A stretch of 64,000 nt of DNA from Periplaneta americana. Its lineage: Eukaryota > Arthropoda > Insecta > Blattodea > Blattidae. The translations under genes and the position numbers were made by a program. The stretch's first letter is position 1; every line of letters begins with the position of its first letter. This document shows, piece by piece, positions 52,285 to 59,921 of this stretch. The notes under the pieces are model-generated. The model had not been told where the DNA came from, searched no databases, and saw only the letters and a program-made list of their open reading frames with translations. The stretch lies in the NCBI RefSeq assembly GCF_040183065.1, contig NW_027185566.1, positions 124,001 through 188,000 on the forward strand, in the 5' to 3' direction.

Positions 52285-52902
52285 TTAAAAATATGAATTT
52301 TTATTATTAACAAGTATTTTTTTAAATTCTGTTTGAAAAAATGTTCGCCCTTCTTTTTGCCATCTCAGAGCAAACATAGTGTTATAGTCTGTTGTTTGAG
52401 TTGTTATAAAGCCTTCCTGAAGTTGAGGAATAAGGAGGTGATGATAAGCCAAAAGAGTAAAAACATGTTGAAAGTACTCTTGATGGTCTGATATAAAACT
52501 AATAAATCCGTTTTCCACCAACTTTTCCACTAGATTATCGACATCTGTTTGGAGGTAAAAAAATCTTCGCTTGTGATATTTTTTTTTCCACCAAGGGTCA
52601 GGAAAATTCATATAAAATCCTCCAAGGGAATTTTTTGGGAAAGATGCCAAGAGTTCTTCGCCTCGACCATAGACAACAAAAGCATTGGAAAGTTTATTTT
52701 GGCGAATTTTGGAAAGTGTTTTTTCTATACGGTTCTTTTTTATATCGCAACCAATAAATATTTTATCTAGATTGTTAGTTGCTTGTTCTACTAAAAAATG
52801 TCCATTTCCACAACCAACCTCTATAATGGGTTGTTTATTTATCATTTGCGACGTTAATGGTAAAGGTAAAAGAAATGGAACAACAGGGGCTTTGTAAATC
52901 AT
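52285..52902 (-). CDS. trmB: tRNA (guanine-N7-)-methyltransferase
   Basis: A 205-aa enzyme: IIEVGCGNGHFLVEQA (SAM motif), FIGCDIKKNRIEK, and MNFPDPWWKKKYHKRRFF, the family hallmark. It methylates G46 of tRNA. It starts two bases after the CheX-fusion gene stop on the minus strand. Confidence 0.95.
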   Translation of the reverse strand: MIYKAPVVPFLLPLPLTSQMINKQPIIEVGCGNGHFLVEQATNNLDKIFIGCDIKKNRIEKTLSKIRQNKLSNAFVVYGRGEELLASFPKNSLGGFYMNFPDPWWKKKYHKRRFFYLQTDVDNLVEKLVENGFISFISDHQEYFQHVFTLLAYHHLLIPQLQEGFITTQTTDYNTMFALRWQKEGRTFFQTEFKKILVNNKNSYF

Positions 52903-52904
52903 AG

Positions 52905-54107
52905 CTACTTATTGAAAGATAGAATGCGGTACATATAATTAGTAATTTTGCTTAATTCGGTTTCTAAAATATGATGTAAAAGGATGACAATAACATCATC
53001 TTCCATCTGTTTACCAATTTGGGCTTTTTCAATATGAACTATTTCTTTATTAGCCAATTTAATTTGAGGTTGATTTTTTTTTGCCAAGTTTTTTCTTTCT
53101 GGAAAATTAATATATTGATGCTCAGCTATATTAATGGTTAGGCTGGAGAAACTGAGTTGCATAATGGGGATCTGCTCCAAATCTCCTCTTCTTGTTTTTA
53201 CAAGAAAAAAAGCGGAATCTTTGGAATGTGCGGGGACATTCAAGATAATATTTTCTCTGTTATCATAAATGGAAAGTCCCACTTGAGAAAGTACATTTTT
53301 AACGGATTCTAACACTACATAGGGGTCTTTAGAATATTCTTCTGTGAGTGTCGATAGAAAAGGGAGTGAAATCTCTTTTTCTCCAAAAAGAGCTAAATGT
53401 ATCTGACCCATATCTTTTATCTGTGAAAGCAAGGAAAGTATTTCTTCTATTTTTGGATCTTGGGTATTTAATAAAATAAGAGATGGTTTATGATTTTCTA
53501 GCATTTGGAGTAAATTATTTGAAGAACAACCGATTAAATAAATCCCTTTTGGGAAAAAAAATCGAGCCAGCAGCTCATCTGTCTCCGTAGGAAAGCCTAT
53601 ACAAAAAATTGCATCGTTTTTGAGGAATTGATTATTTTCATTTGTAACAATAGCTACTTGAAAACTTCCAATATTACTACTAAATTCTAAAACACCTAAT
53701 TGAGCCTGGTCTCCCACGAGTTTTGCCCCAGGGAGATAAAGCTTGGGAGGAGTAATATCAGAATCTACCCCAATTTCCTCCAAAAGTCCCATAGCATTTC
53801 CAGAAACCATATTTCCTATTTCTTTTATAGAGCCTTCAATAGTCTCGTCATCCGTCTCTTCATCACTAATATCTAGCATAATACGCGTTAGTTCTTTTGC
53901 AAAAGGTTTAGGGAAGCTAAAAATAACACGAGATCTAATATCGCCTATAATCCCAATTTCTACTTGATAATCGGCTCCTGTTAAGTTTCCCACATGAGTA
54001 TAAACATTCCTTTTAATAAAGACTTCTTGGGTCAGTTCTTGTAGAACTTGCATAGTGGCTTTAAGGAAGGGAATAAAAACTTTTATGGTTCTATTTGTGC
54101 TACTCAT
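52905..54107 (-). CDS. CheX-domain fusion protein
   Basis: A 400-aa cytoplasmic protein. Residues about 1-160 are a CheC/CheX-like domain: FLKATMQVLQELTQ and the key helix EGSIKEIGNMVSGNAMGLL, with a matching strand-rich region after. CheX dephosphorylates CheY-P in spirochaetes. The rest is unusual: a stretch with IYLIGCSSNNLL--KPSLILLNTQD, which recalls a receiver fold without clear phospho-Asp, then a C-terminal part with RRGDLEQIP--SFSSLTINI that resembles a PilZ pattern. The second and third domains are tentative. It lies 14 bases after the glycoside hydrolase gene. Confidence 0.75.
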   Translation of the reverse strand: MSSTNRTIKVFIPFLKATMQVLQELTQEVFIKRNVYTHVGNLTGADYQVEIGIIGDIRSRVIFSFPKPFAKELTRIMLDISDEETDDETIEGSIKEIGNMVSGNAMGLLEEIGVDSDITPPKLYLPGAKLVGDQAQLGVLEFSSNIGSFQVAIVTNENNQFLKNDAIFCIGFPTETDELLARFFFPKGIYLIGCSSNNLLQMLENHKPSLILLNTQDPKIEEILSLLSQIKDMGQIHLALFGEKEISLPFLSTLTEEYSKDPYVVLESVKNVLSQVGLSIYDNRENIILNVPAHSKDSAFFLVKTRRGDLEQIPIMQLSFSSLTINIAEHQYINFPERKNLAKKNQPQIKLANKEIVHIEKAQIGKQMEDDVIVILLHHILETELSKITNYMYRILSFNK

Positions 54108-54121
54108 AAGAAAAAAAAATC

Positions 54122-56212
54122 CTAATTTGATTCGTTTAAAGTCGTTCTATATAATATACTATATTTTGTAGAACTATTCCAAAAAGTATATCCAAGATTT
54201 ACAGAATCCTTTACTCCTTGTATTTGTCTCTCTACATAATACTCGTTATAGTAATGTTTATCATAGTCATTGCCAGTCAGCATAAACGCCTGTATGTAAG
54301 GTCTAATGATACTTTTTTTTCTTGCTATATAGTAATTTCTATAACTTCCTTGTTGGTAGATTCGATAAGGTCGTTCTTCGTAAGGAGGGTAATTTAAAAA
54401 GGTATTTCCAAAGTGTGAAGGGTAATACATAGGAGCAATGACATCAGCATAAAGGCTAAGTAACTCTACATCTTGACCAGTTCTTGCACCAGTTCTCATC
54501 CAGCCATTAGCTCCGTAGATATCAATGGATATAGGGGCTTGGATATGCTCTCGTGCATATTTTAAAAAAGAAATTAAAGCACTTTCTTTGTCCATTCCCT
54601 CTACTTGTGCAGGATACGAGGCATTTTTTAAATTGGTTCCATCAGTAGGAAAACGAATATAGTCGAATTGAATCTCATTGACTCCATATTTCAACAATTC
54701 TTGTGCTAAAATGATGTTGTATTCCCAGACTTTTTCATTATAAGGGTCTACCCAATATTCTTTTGTGGGGATCAGTCGACCTGATTTAGTTGTTTTCAAT
54801 CCCATCCAACTGTTATGACTTAGAGAGTCTTTGATAGCATATTCTCCATGGTTGTACTTATATAAGATGGTATCTTTAAAAACGGGGATTCTAGCAACTA
54901 CATAAATTCCTGCTTTTTTGAGAATAGGGAGAACTCGCCTAAGATCCAACGGATTTTTAACCACACCCTTTTTATTTAGGAGTGTGTTACTTGTTTTAAA
55001 GCGAATATTTCCAAAGTCATCTTTCATATCTACGACGATCATATTTTGCTGAGTAGTTTTTAGCAATGTGAGAAGAGCTGGGAACCTTTTGGAACTACGA
55101 AGCACATCTGTTTGAACATAAACACCTCGTTTATGGCTAGCTTGTTGATGGTAAGGGTTGAGTGGGGCTGGTTGTAACATCCAGAGTTCTGAAATAGAGT
55201 ATAAATTCTGATTTTTGTAAAAAGTACTGATACTATTTACAATTGTTTTATGTTGTTGGGTAAACTGCTGAATAAAGAGTTGGATTTTATCCAGTGTTTT
55301 TAGTGTTTTTGTTGCGGAATTGTAAACTTGAACCCCATGATTATTAACATAAATGAGCTGTTTTTGAGAATTTATTTGCAAGGATTCTATCATTTCTACT
55401 GCGGCTGTTTTTTTAGGAGTATAAATGGGGGTAAAAATTCGTTTTGTCAGATCTAATTTAAAAATTACAGGATCAAAATTCTGTGTTGCTAAAATTATCG
55501 GAGGTTGGTTTTTTTGTTTAATAATAGCAATACTTGAGACTTCATCTCTAAATCCCCCTTGTTTATCTAAACCTTTTGAAAAGATATTCCAATTTTTATG
55601 AGATACAACTTTATGATAAATCCCTTGATAGGGGTGTCCAAATAACAAGTGAATTTGATCTTTCCAAGAGTAAATTGCCACAGATTTAATTCCATTAGTG
55701 GATGAACGACTGGCTTCATAATTCCAAGTATTTCCGTTGTTTGTGGAATAATAAACGCCATTAACACCGGCAGTAATGATATTGTTAGAATTATAAGGGT
55801 CAAAAGCAATATCTTTCAAGAGTTCATTTTCTTGAATAATTTGGTTTTTTTTACCAACTACTAGTTTAATAATTTTTTTTTTGATTCCTTGAGACTTTTC
55901 TTGAAAATTTTCATGATCACTGGAAAAAAAGAGATTGTTTTTTGTTAGAACCCAAATCCCTTGGGGAGTGGGTAAAATTTTTAAAATCTCGTCATTTAGA
56001 ATTTTTTTTGTGGAATTTTGTATTTTGTATAATCCATCTTGGGTTCCAATAAAAAAAAAATTATTTTCTTTAGTACTTTTTTCCGTACTTTCTTGATTCA
56101 ATAATATGCTAGCACTAGCGGTTTCTTTATTGAGTAATATGTAATAGACAAGACTTCCAAGAGCAAAAATAATAGTGACAAGGATGAGTGCTTTTATATA
56201 AAGATTTTTCAA
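54122..56212 (-). CDS. Putative glycoside hydrolase with N-terminal propeller-like domain
   Basis: A 696-aa membrane-anchored protein (helix about residues 5-27). The first half has sialidase/BNR-like and photosystem II assembly-like repeats such as GVNGVYYSTNNGNTWNYE and AFDPYNSNNIITAG. From about residue 365, RGVYVQTDVLRSSKR, VVDMKDDFGNIRFKT, WVDPYNEKVWEYNI and NEIQFDYIRFPTDG match DUF4015 putative glycoside hydrolases (TIM barrel with conserved acidic residues). The substrate is unknown, perhaps a surface glycan or peptidoglycan. It starts a minus-strand run of cheX-fusion, trmB, M23, trmI and rlmN. Confidence 0.85.
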   Translation of the reverse strand: MKNLYIKALILVTIIFALGSLVYYILLNKETASASILLNQESTEKSTKENNFFFIGTQDGLYKIQNSTKKILNDEILKILPTPQGIWVLTKNNLFFSSDHENFQEKSQGIKKKIIKLVVGKKNQIIQENELLKDIAFDPYNSNNIITAGVNGVYYSTNNGNTWNYEASRSSTNGIKSVAIYSWKDQIHLLFGHPYQGIYHKVVSHKNWNIFSKGLDKQGGFRDEVSSIAIIKQKNQPPIILATQNFDPVIFKLDLTKRIFTPIYTPKKTAAVEMIESLQINSQKQLIYVNNHGVQVYNSATKTLKTLDKIQLFIQQFTQQHKTIVNSISTFYKNQNLYSISELWMLQPAPLNPYHQQASHKRGVYVQTDVLRSSKRFPALLTLLKTTQQNMIVVDMKDDFGNIRFKTSNTLLNKKGVVKNPLDLRRVLPILKKAGIYVVARIPVFKDTILYKYNHGEYAIKDSLSHNSWMGLKTTKSGRLIPTKEYWVDPYNEKVWEYNIILAQELLKYGVNEIQFDYIRFPTDGTNLKNASYPAQVEGMDKESALISFLKYAREHIQAPISIDIYGANGWMRTGARTGQDVELLSLYADVIAPMYYPSHFGNTFLNYPPYEERPYRIYQQGSYRNYYIARKKSIIRPYIQAFMLTGNDYDKHYYNEYYVERQIQGVKDSVNLGYTFWNSSTKYSILYRTTLNESN

Positions 56213-56324
56213 AATTTTATCCTACGTAAATTTTTCCACTATTCTCGGTAAATTTTGATTTTTCTAAATCTGTTTTAAAAAAATGATTTTTATGCTTAGT
56301 TTTATAGTGTACAAGGAGCATAAG

Positions 56325-56912
56325 GTGTTAATTTTTGGAAAAGGTTTACTTGGAGAAACGAATGCACAAGCATTAATCTGTCCTGTTTATGATGATCTTA
56401 TTTTTGAGATGAAACATACAAGAAGTTTAAAACATTTGTTGGAGGAAAGGCTAGATTTTCCTTTACATAGAAAGGAACTTCGACTCCGCTATCTGGATGT
56501 AGGAGAGTATTATCATTATGAATTTTCGGAACTGAGTTCTGTTCCATTTTCATCTATTTACTACTTGATGGTGCGTAGTTTTTTAAAAAAACCTTATTTT
56601 TTCCTTCTAAAACAATCTTTAAGTTCTATCTTTTTGCATCTTTTGGAAAATGGGAAAAAATCGGTAGCTTTTCCTATTTTTGGTTTGGATTGTTTTCGTA
56701 TTGAAACAGAACTGGAGATTATCAGGGAGGCTATTTTAGCGGTATATGAGGAAAACAAAAATCTAACCCAATTGCAAATTTATCTTTTGGGGATACCTAG
56801 AGAAATGTTTGGCATGGCAACTCGTATTTTTTCTGCACTTCCTTCTTCTATTTATTCTGGCAATTTTCGTTCATCTAGAGATAAGAGATATTCTTATGAA
56901 GAGTCTTATTGA
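56325..56912 (+). CDS. Macro-domain-like protein
   Basis: A 195-aa protein starting at GTG 56325, with AAGGAG six bases upstream; the frame continues 14 codons upstream to an ATG with no binding site. The segment QALICPVYDD near the start and VAFPIFGLDCFRIETELEIIREAI later resemble the two ends of a macro domain, but the glycine-rich loop and the usual NAAN are missing. It may be a diverged ADP-ribose-binding protein or something unrelated. It overlaps the rsmI start. Confidence 0.5.
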   Translation: MLIFGKGLLGETNAQALICPVYDDLIFEMKHTRSLKHLLEERLDFPLHRKELRLRYLDVGEYYHYEFSELSSVPFSSIYYLMVRSFLKKPYFFLLKQSLSSIFLHLLENGKKSVAFPIFGLDCFRIETELEIIREAILAVYEENKNLTQLQIYLLGIPREMFGMATRIFSALPSSIYSGNFRSSRDKRYSYEESY

Positions 56913-57619
56913 TGGTCAAAGAGCAAGTCCATAAAGGATATTTTTATATTGTTTCCACACCTATTGGTCATATAAAAGATATTACTTTAAGAGCGTTAGA
57001 AGTAATACAACAAGTAGATATTTTGCTTGTTGAGGATACTCGCTCTATTCAGTATCTTCTCCATTACTATCAACTAAAAAATAAATACATTCTTTCCTAT
57101 CATTCTCAGAACGAATTACAGAGAATCCCACAGATACTCCGCCTATTAGATAACCAAAGTATGGCTTTGGTGAGCGAAGCAGGTACACCTCTCATTAGCG
57201 ATCCGGGGTATCTGTTAGTAAAAAATTTAATCGAACATAAAATACCAGTAGTTTCTATACCAGGGGTTACGGCTTTGACAACGGCTCTACCACTTTCTGG
57301 ATATCCTCTAGGAGAATTTTTTTTTGCAGGGTTTTTATCCTCTAAAGAAGGGAAAAAAAAGACCCAGCTACATAGAATCTACCAAATGAAAACGGTTTGT
57401 GTGCTTTATGAATCACCTCATCGTTTGATAAAAACCATACAGACTATATCTGAAGTTTTTTCCGCTATCACTCCCATCTTTATTGGAAGAGAGCTCACAA
57501 AAGTTTATGAAAGTTTGTACCGTGGAACTTTATTGGAGATTCAAGAGTTGGTGTTATCAAATAATTTTGTTTGCAAGGGTGAATTTGTTATTATTATAGA
57601 TAACACTGAACACCAATAG
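56912..57619 (+). CDS. rsmI: 16S rRNA (cytidine(1402)-2'-O)-methyltransferase
   Basis: A 235-aa tetrapyrrole-methylase fold enzyme: YIVSTPIGHIKDITLRALEV, LLVEDTRSI, LVSEAGTPLISDPG and VPVVSIPGVTALTTAL-like segment, FFAGFLSSKEGKKKTQL and YESPHRLIKTI. It modifies C1402 in the P site. The ATG overlaps the preceding stop (TGATG). Confidence 0.95.
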   Translation: MVKEQVHKGYFYIVSTPIGHIKDITLRALEVIQQVDILLVEDTRSIQYLLHYYQLKNKYILSYHSQNELQRIPQILRLLDNQSMALVSEAGTPLISDPGYLLVKNLIEHKIPVVSIPGVTALTTALPLSGYPLGEFFFAGFLSSKEGKKKTQLHRIYQMKTVCVLYESPHRLIKTIQTISEVFSAITPIFIGRELTKVYESLYRGTLLEIQELVLSNNFVCKGEFVIIIDNTEHQ

Positions 57620-57626
57620 GTTTTGC

Positions 57627-57655
57627 TAAAGATTAGAAGTACTCTTTGCCGAAGA
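57627..57655 (+). promoter_or_regulatory. Possible sigma28-like promoter of flgM
   Basis: TAAAGATT (57627-57634), 13-base spacer, GCCGAAGA (57648-57655), about 28 bases before the flgM ATG. Spacer is two bases longer than the classical 11. GCCGA matches the -10 core. Confidence 0.4.
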
Positions 57656-57683
57656 TACTACTGTGTTGTTCTAAGGAGTGTAT

Positions 57684-57974
57684 ATGGACATCAAAAAAAC
57701 TCATGTTGCCAAAGAAGTGATGGGAATTTCAAAAATTAATCATTTAAGTAATGAGATGAATGTGAAAGATTCTATCAAAATTTCAGAACAAGCCAAAATT
57801 TTGGCCGAAGTCAATCTTTACAAGAATGTTATTTTGAGTCAAACTCCTGATGTCAGATCAGACAAAATAGCTGATGCTCGTGCTAAACTAGAGAGTGGTT
57901 ATTATTCCAGTAACCAAGTTTTAGACTCTTTGGCAGGTAAGTTGGCTGCTTTTTTAAGTAAGGACGAACTGTAA
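57684..57974 (+). CDS. flgM: Anti-sigma28 factor FlgM
   Basis: A 96-aa protein: helical, with VKDSIKISEQAKIL in the middle and DVRSDKIADARAKLESGYY then LDSLAGKLAAFL, the sigma28-binding region of FlgM. Length matches E. coli FlgM. ATG 57684 is chosen over an in-frame GTG six bases upstream because of AAGGAG. It holds sigma28 inactive until it is exported through the hook-basal body. Confidence 0.9.
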   Translation: MDIKKTHVAKEVMGISKINHLSNEMNVKDSIKISEQAKILAEVNLYKNVILSQTPDVRSDKIADARAKLESGYYSSNQVLDSLAGKLAAFLSKDEL

Positions 57975-57989
57975 AGGCACAACAGGCTT

Positions 57990-58011
57990 ATGGATAGCTT
58001 TTGCTATCCAT
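57990..58011 (+). terminator. Hairpin after flgM
   Basis: ATGGATAGC-TTTT-GCTATCCAT is a perfect 9-bp stem, 16 bases after the flgM stop. The 3' U run is short (TTTC), so it may be a weak terminator or a stabilising 3' hairpin. Confidence 0.6.
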
Positions 58012-58080
58012 TTCAACCATACTCCCGAACCCCTCGATCTCTTGGGTTGTAAAATAAATCTAAGTAAATAATGAAAAAGT

Positions 58081-58102
58081 TCTCACTCCAAAAGGAGTGA
58101 GA
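58081..58102 (-). terminator. Rho-independent terminator of the flaA operon
   Basis: On the minus strand TCTCACTCC-TTTT-GGAGTGAGA forms a perfect 9-bp stem, 11 bases after the flaA stop, followed by ACTTTTTCATT. The plus side lacks a T run, so the direction is minus. Confidence 0.75.
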
Positions 58103-58113
58103 TGGATGAGATT

Positions 58114-58992
58114 TTACCAGTTGTCTCTGATATCGTCTTTGATTTGGTTTTCTTCAACATATCTAGAAACCTCAGCAGCGAGATTGTCGAAGTAGATAAA
58201 ATATGTCCCCATAGCATCCAGCATTCTGAATTTAATATAGAATCCTTTAAAAATAAGTCCTCTACGATCCAGTTCATGAGGATCTTGTTGTACAACATAA
58301 CTTGGAACTTGTGCGGTCATCTTTCTCCAACCCAAAAAATTCAAGCTACCCATAGGAACCAATTGTTCCTTACCGTATACATCTTCTACAACAATAAATA
58401 AATCGTGTTTCAATTCTCTTCCAGATGTCCAAACTTCAAATCCTCTTACCATACCATCCATAGCAATTGGTTGAACAGCATCTATTCTTACCCAAGGTGC
58501 TACTCTACGACCAGGATAAAAGTTAACCTTAGCACCTAAAACAGTAGTTTTTGTATCTGGTTTAGAAACAAAATATCCAGATGGATTAGCATCTGAGACT
58601 GCATTGGCATTGGCAGAACCATCCTGCCCAGAAAGCTGAGTTACTTCTGCTGGTGCATTTTTTACACCTTCAGGCACTCCTCGTTTCATTGCCAAGACTG
58701 CTCTTCCATAATCAAATGGCATTGTTGCTGCCCAATTCCCACCTTCTTCAAAAGTGTCTAAGGATACGCGATAAAGAGACTGTTCATAAGATTTTTTATT
58801 TGCTATTTGAGGTTCTCTTTGTAACTGTCCATAGTCAAATCTAGGGTCGTAGGTATTACCATCTTGAGATGCAGTATTTCCAGCAGTAGATGTAGCTGCT
58901 GGAGCGTTTGCCTGTGAGAAAGCTCCTATAGAGAAAAAGACTGTTAAACAGAATACCAATAATAAGGTGAGTTTATTTTTTTTAATTTGCAT
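58114..58992 (-). CDS. flaA: Flagellar filament outer layer protein FlaA (copy 1)
   Basis: A 292-aa exported protein with a signal peptide (AFSQANA). A short Ala/Thr/Gly-rich segment precedes the FlaA domain: LDTFEEGGNWAATMPFDYG, RGFEVWTSGRELKHDLFIVVED, GSLNFLGWRKMTAQVP and YFIYFDNLAAEVSRY. FlaA sheaths the spirochaetal periplasmic flagellum and is exported by Sec, unlike the core FlaB. It follows a second flaA by nine bases. Confidence 0.94.
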   Translation of the reverse strand: MQIKKNKLTLLLVFCLTVFFSIGAFSQANAPAATSTAGNTASQDGNTYDPRFDYGQLQREPQIANKKSYEQSLYRVSLDTFEEGGNWAATMPFDYGRAVLAMKRGVPEGVKNAPAEVTQLSGQDGSANANAVSDANPSGYFVSKPDTKTTVLGAKVNFYPGRRVAPWVRIDAVQPIAMDGMVRGFEVWTSGRELKHDLFIVVEDVYGKEQLVPMGSLNFLGWRKMTAQVPSYVVQQDPHELDRRGLIFKGFYIKFRMLDAMGTYFIYFDNLAAEVSRYVEENQIKDDIRDNW

Positions 58993-59001
58993 ACTTTTCT
59001 C

Positions 59002-59832
59002 CTACCATTTTTCATCATTAAGACTTGCACCGTCATATAGACCTGTTTGCTCAAATGATTGCTGTACAACCATATTGTCAAAGTATGTATAAAATCCAAT
59101 ACTGTCTTCATTTGGTTTGCCAAACACTTTTAACTTTACAATCTCTAGTTTGGAATTATCATTATGTCTGTTAGTTGGAAAAACATAATTTGGGAAGTTG
59201 ATCTTTAATTCTCTCCAACCTACATAGTCCAAGGAACCAACAAATAGATTATAAAACTCTCCAGCACTGTTTTTTACCGTAAGATAAAGGTCATATTTGT
59301 AGTTGTTTCCCCAAGTATAAATGGAAAAACTTACAGGATAAGAGGGAGTGTACATAGGCTCTTTAGGCGAAACAGCTAACCAGTTGTAGCCTCTTCTTAC
59401 CCAACAACCTTTTACTCCCATAATGGATTTATTTTCTTGTTTTTTTTGTAGAGCTAAGGGTAGAAAAGTTAATTTTCTATCTTCAGCAACATCGTTAACA
59501 CTAAACCATTTTATCCAGTCTGTGGAACTACCAGTACTATTCTGTTGTTGTGTGGATGGTGCAGGAGCGGTATTATTATCTGCAGCGGCTGTTTGTTGTG
59601 TATTGGTAGTATTGGTTTGAGTGGAAGATGCTCCATTATTATTTTTTACCCAATCTGGAGCTTCCCATTGTTCACATTTTAATGATGAAAAATCAATATT
59701 CCAGTTACCAGGTTTTTCAAAATCATCCATTACAAAAGGAACAGATGCAGCATACTTAACTTCTGCTACCAAAAATGTGCTTGGAATGAAAGCTAAACCA
59801 AACAACACTAAGAGAGTTTTCATTTTATTCAT
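59002..59832 (-). CDS. flaA: Flagellar filament outer layer protein FlaA (copy 2)
   Basis: A 276-aa FlaA paralogue: FVMDDFEKPGNWNIDFSS, SFSIYTWGNNYKYDLYLTVKN, GSLDYVGWRELKINFP and YTYFDNMVVQQSF. A low-complexity Asn/Gln/Thr/Ala stretch of about 45 residues (from about residue 62) interrupts it. That insert is absent from classical FlaA. The ATG at 59832 is chosen over a TTG two codons upstream because GGAG is at normal distance. Both copies form one operon ending at the terminator near 58090. Confidence 0.9.
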   Translation of the reverse strand: MNKMKTLLVLFGLAFIPSTFLVAEVKYAASVPFVMDDFEKPGNWNIDFSSLKCEQWEAPDWVKNNNGASSTQTNTTNTQQTAAADNNTAPAPSTQQQNSTGSSTDWIKWFSVNDVAEDRKLTFLPLALQKKQENKSIMGVKGCWVRRGYNWLAVSPKEPMYTPSYPVSFSIYTWGNNYKYDLYLTVKNSAGEFYNLFVGSLDYVGWRELKINFPNYVFPTNRHNDNSKLEIVKLKVFGKPNEDSIGFYTYFDNMVVQQSFEQTGLYDGASLNDEKW

Positions 59833-59921
59833 TGTCAAAAGCTCCTATTTTATATTTTCACTTCCGAGTGGTTATCTACAATAAAGGTAAACTAACCTAC
59901 TAATAAAAACAAGCAAATTTT

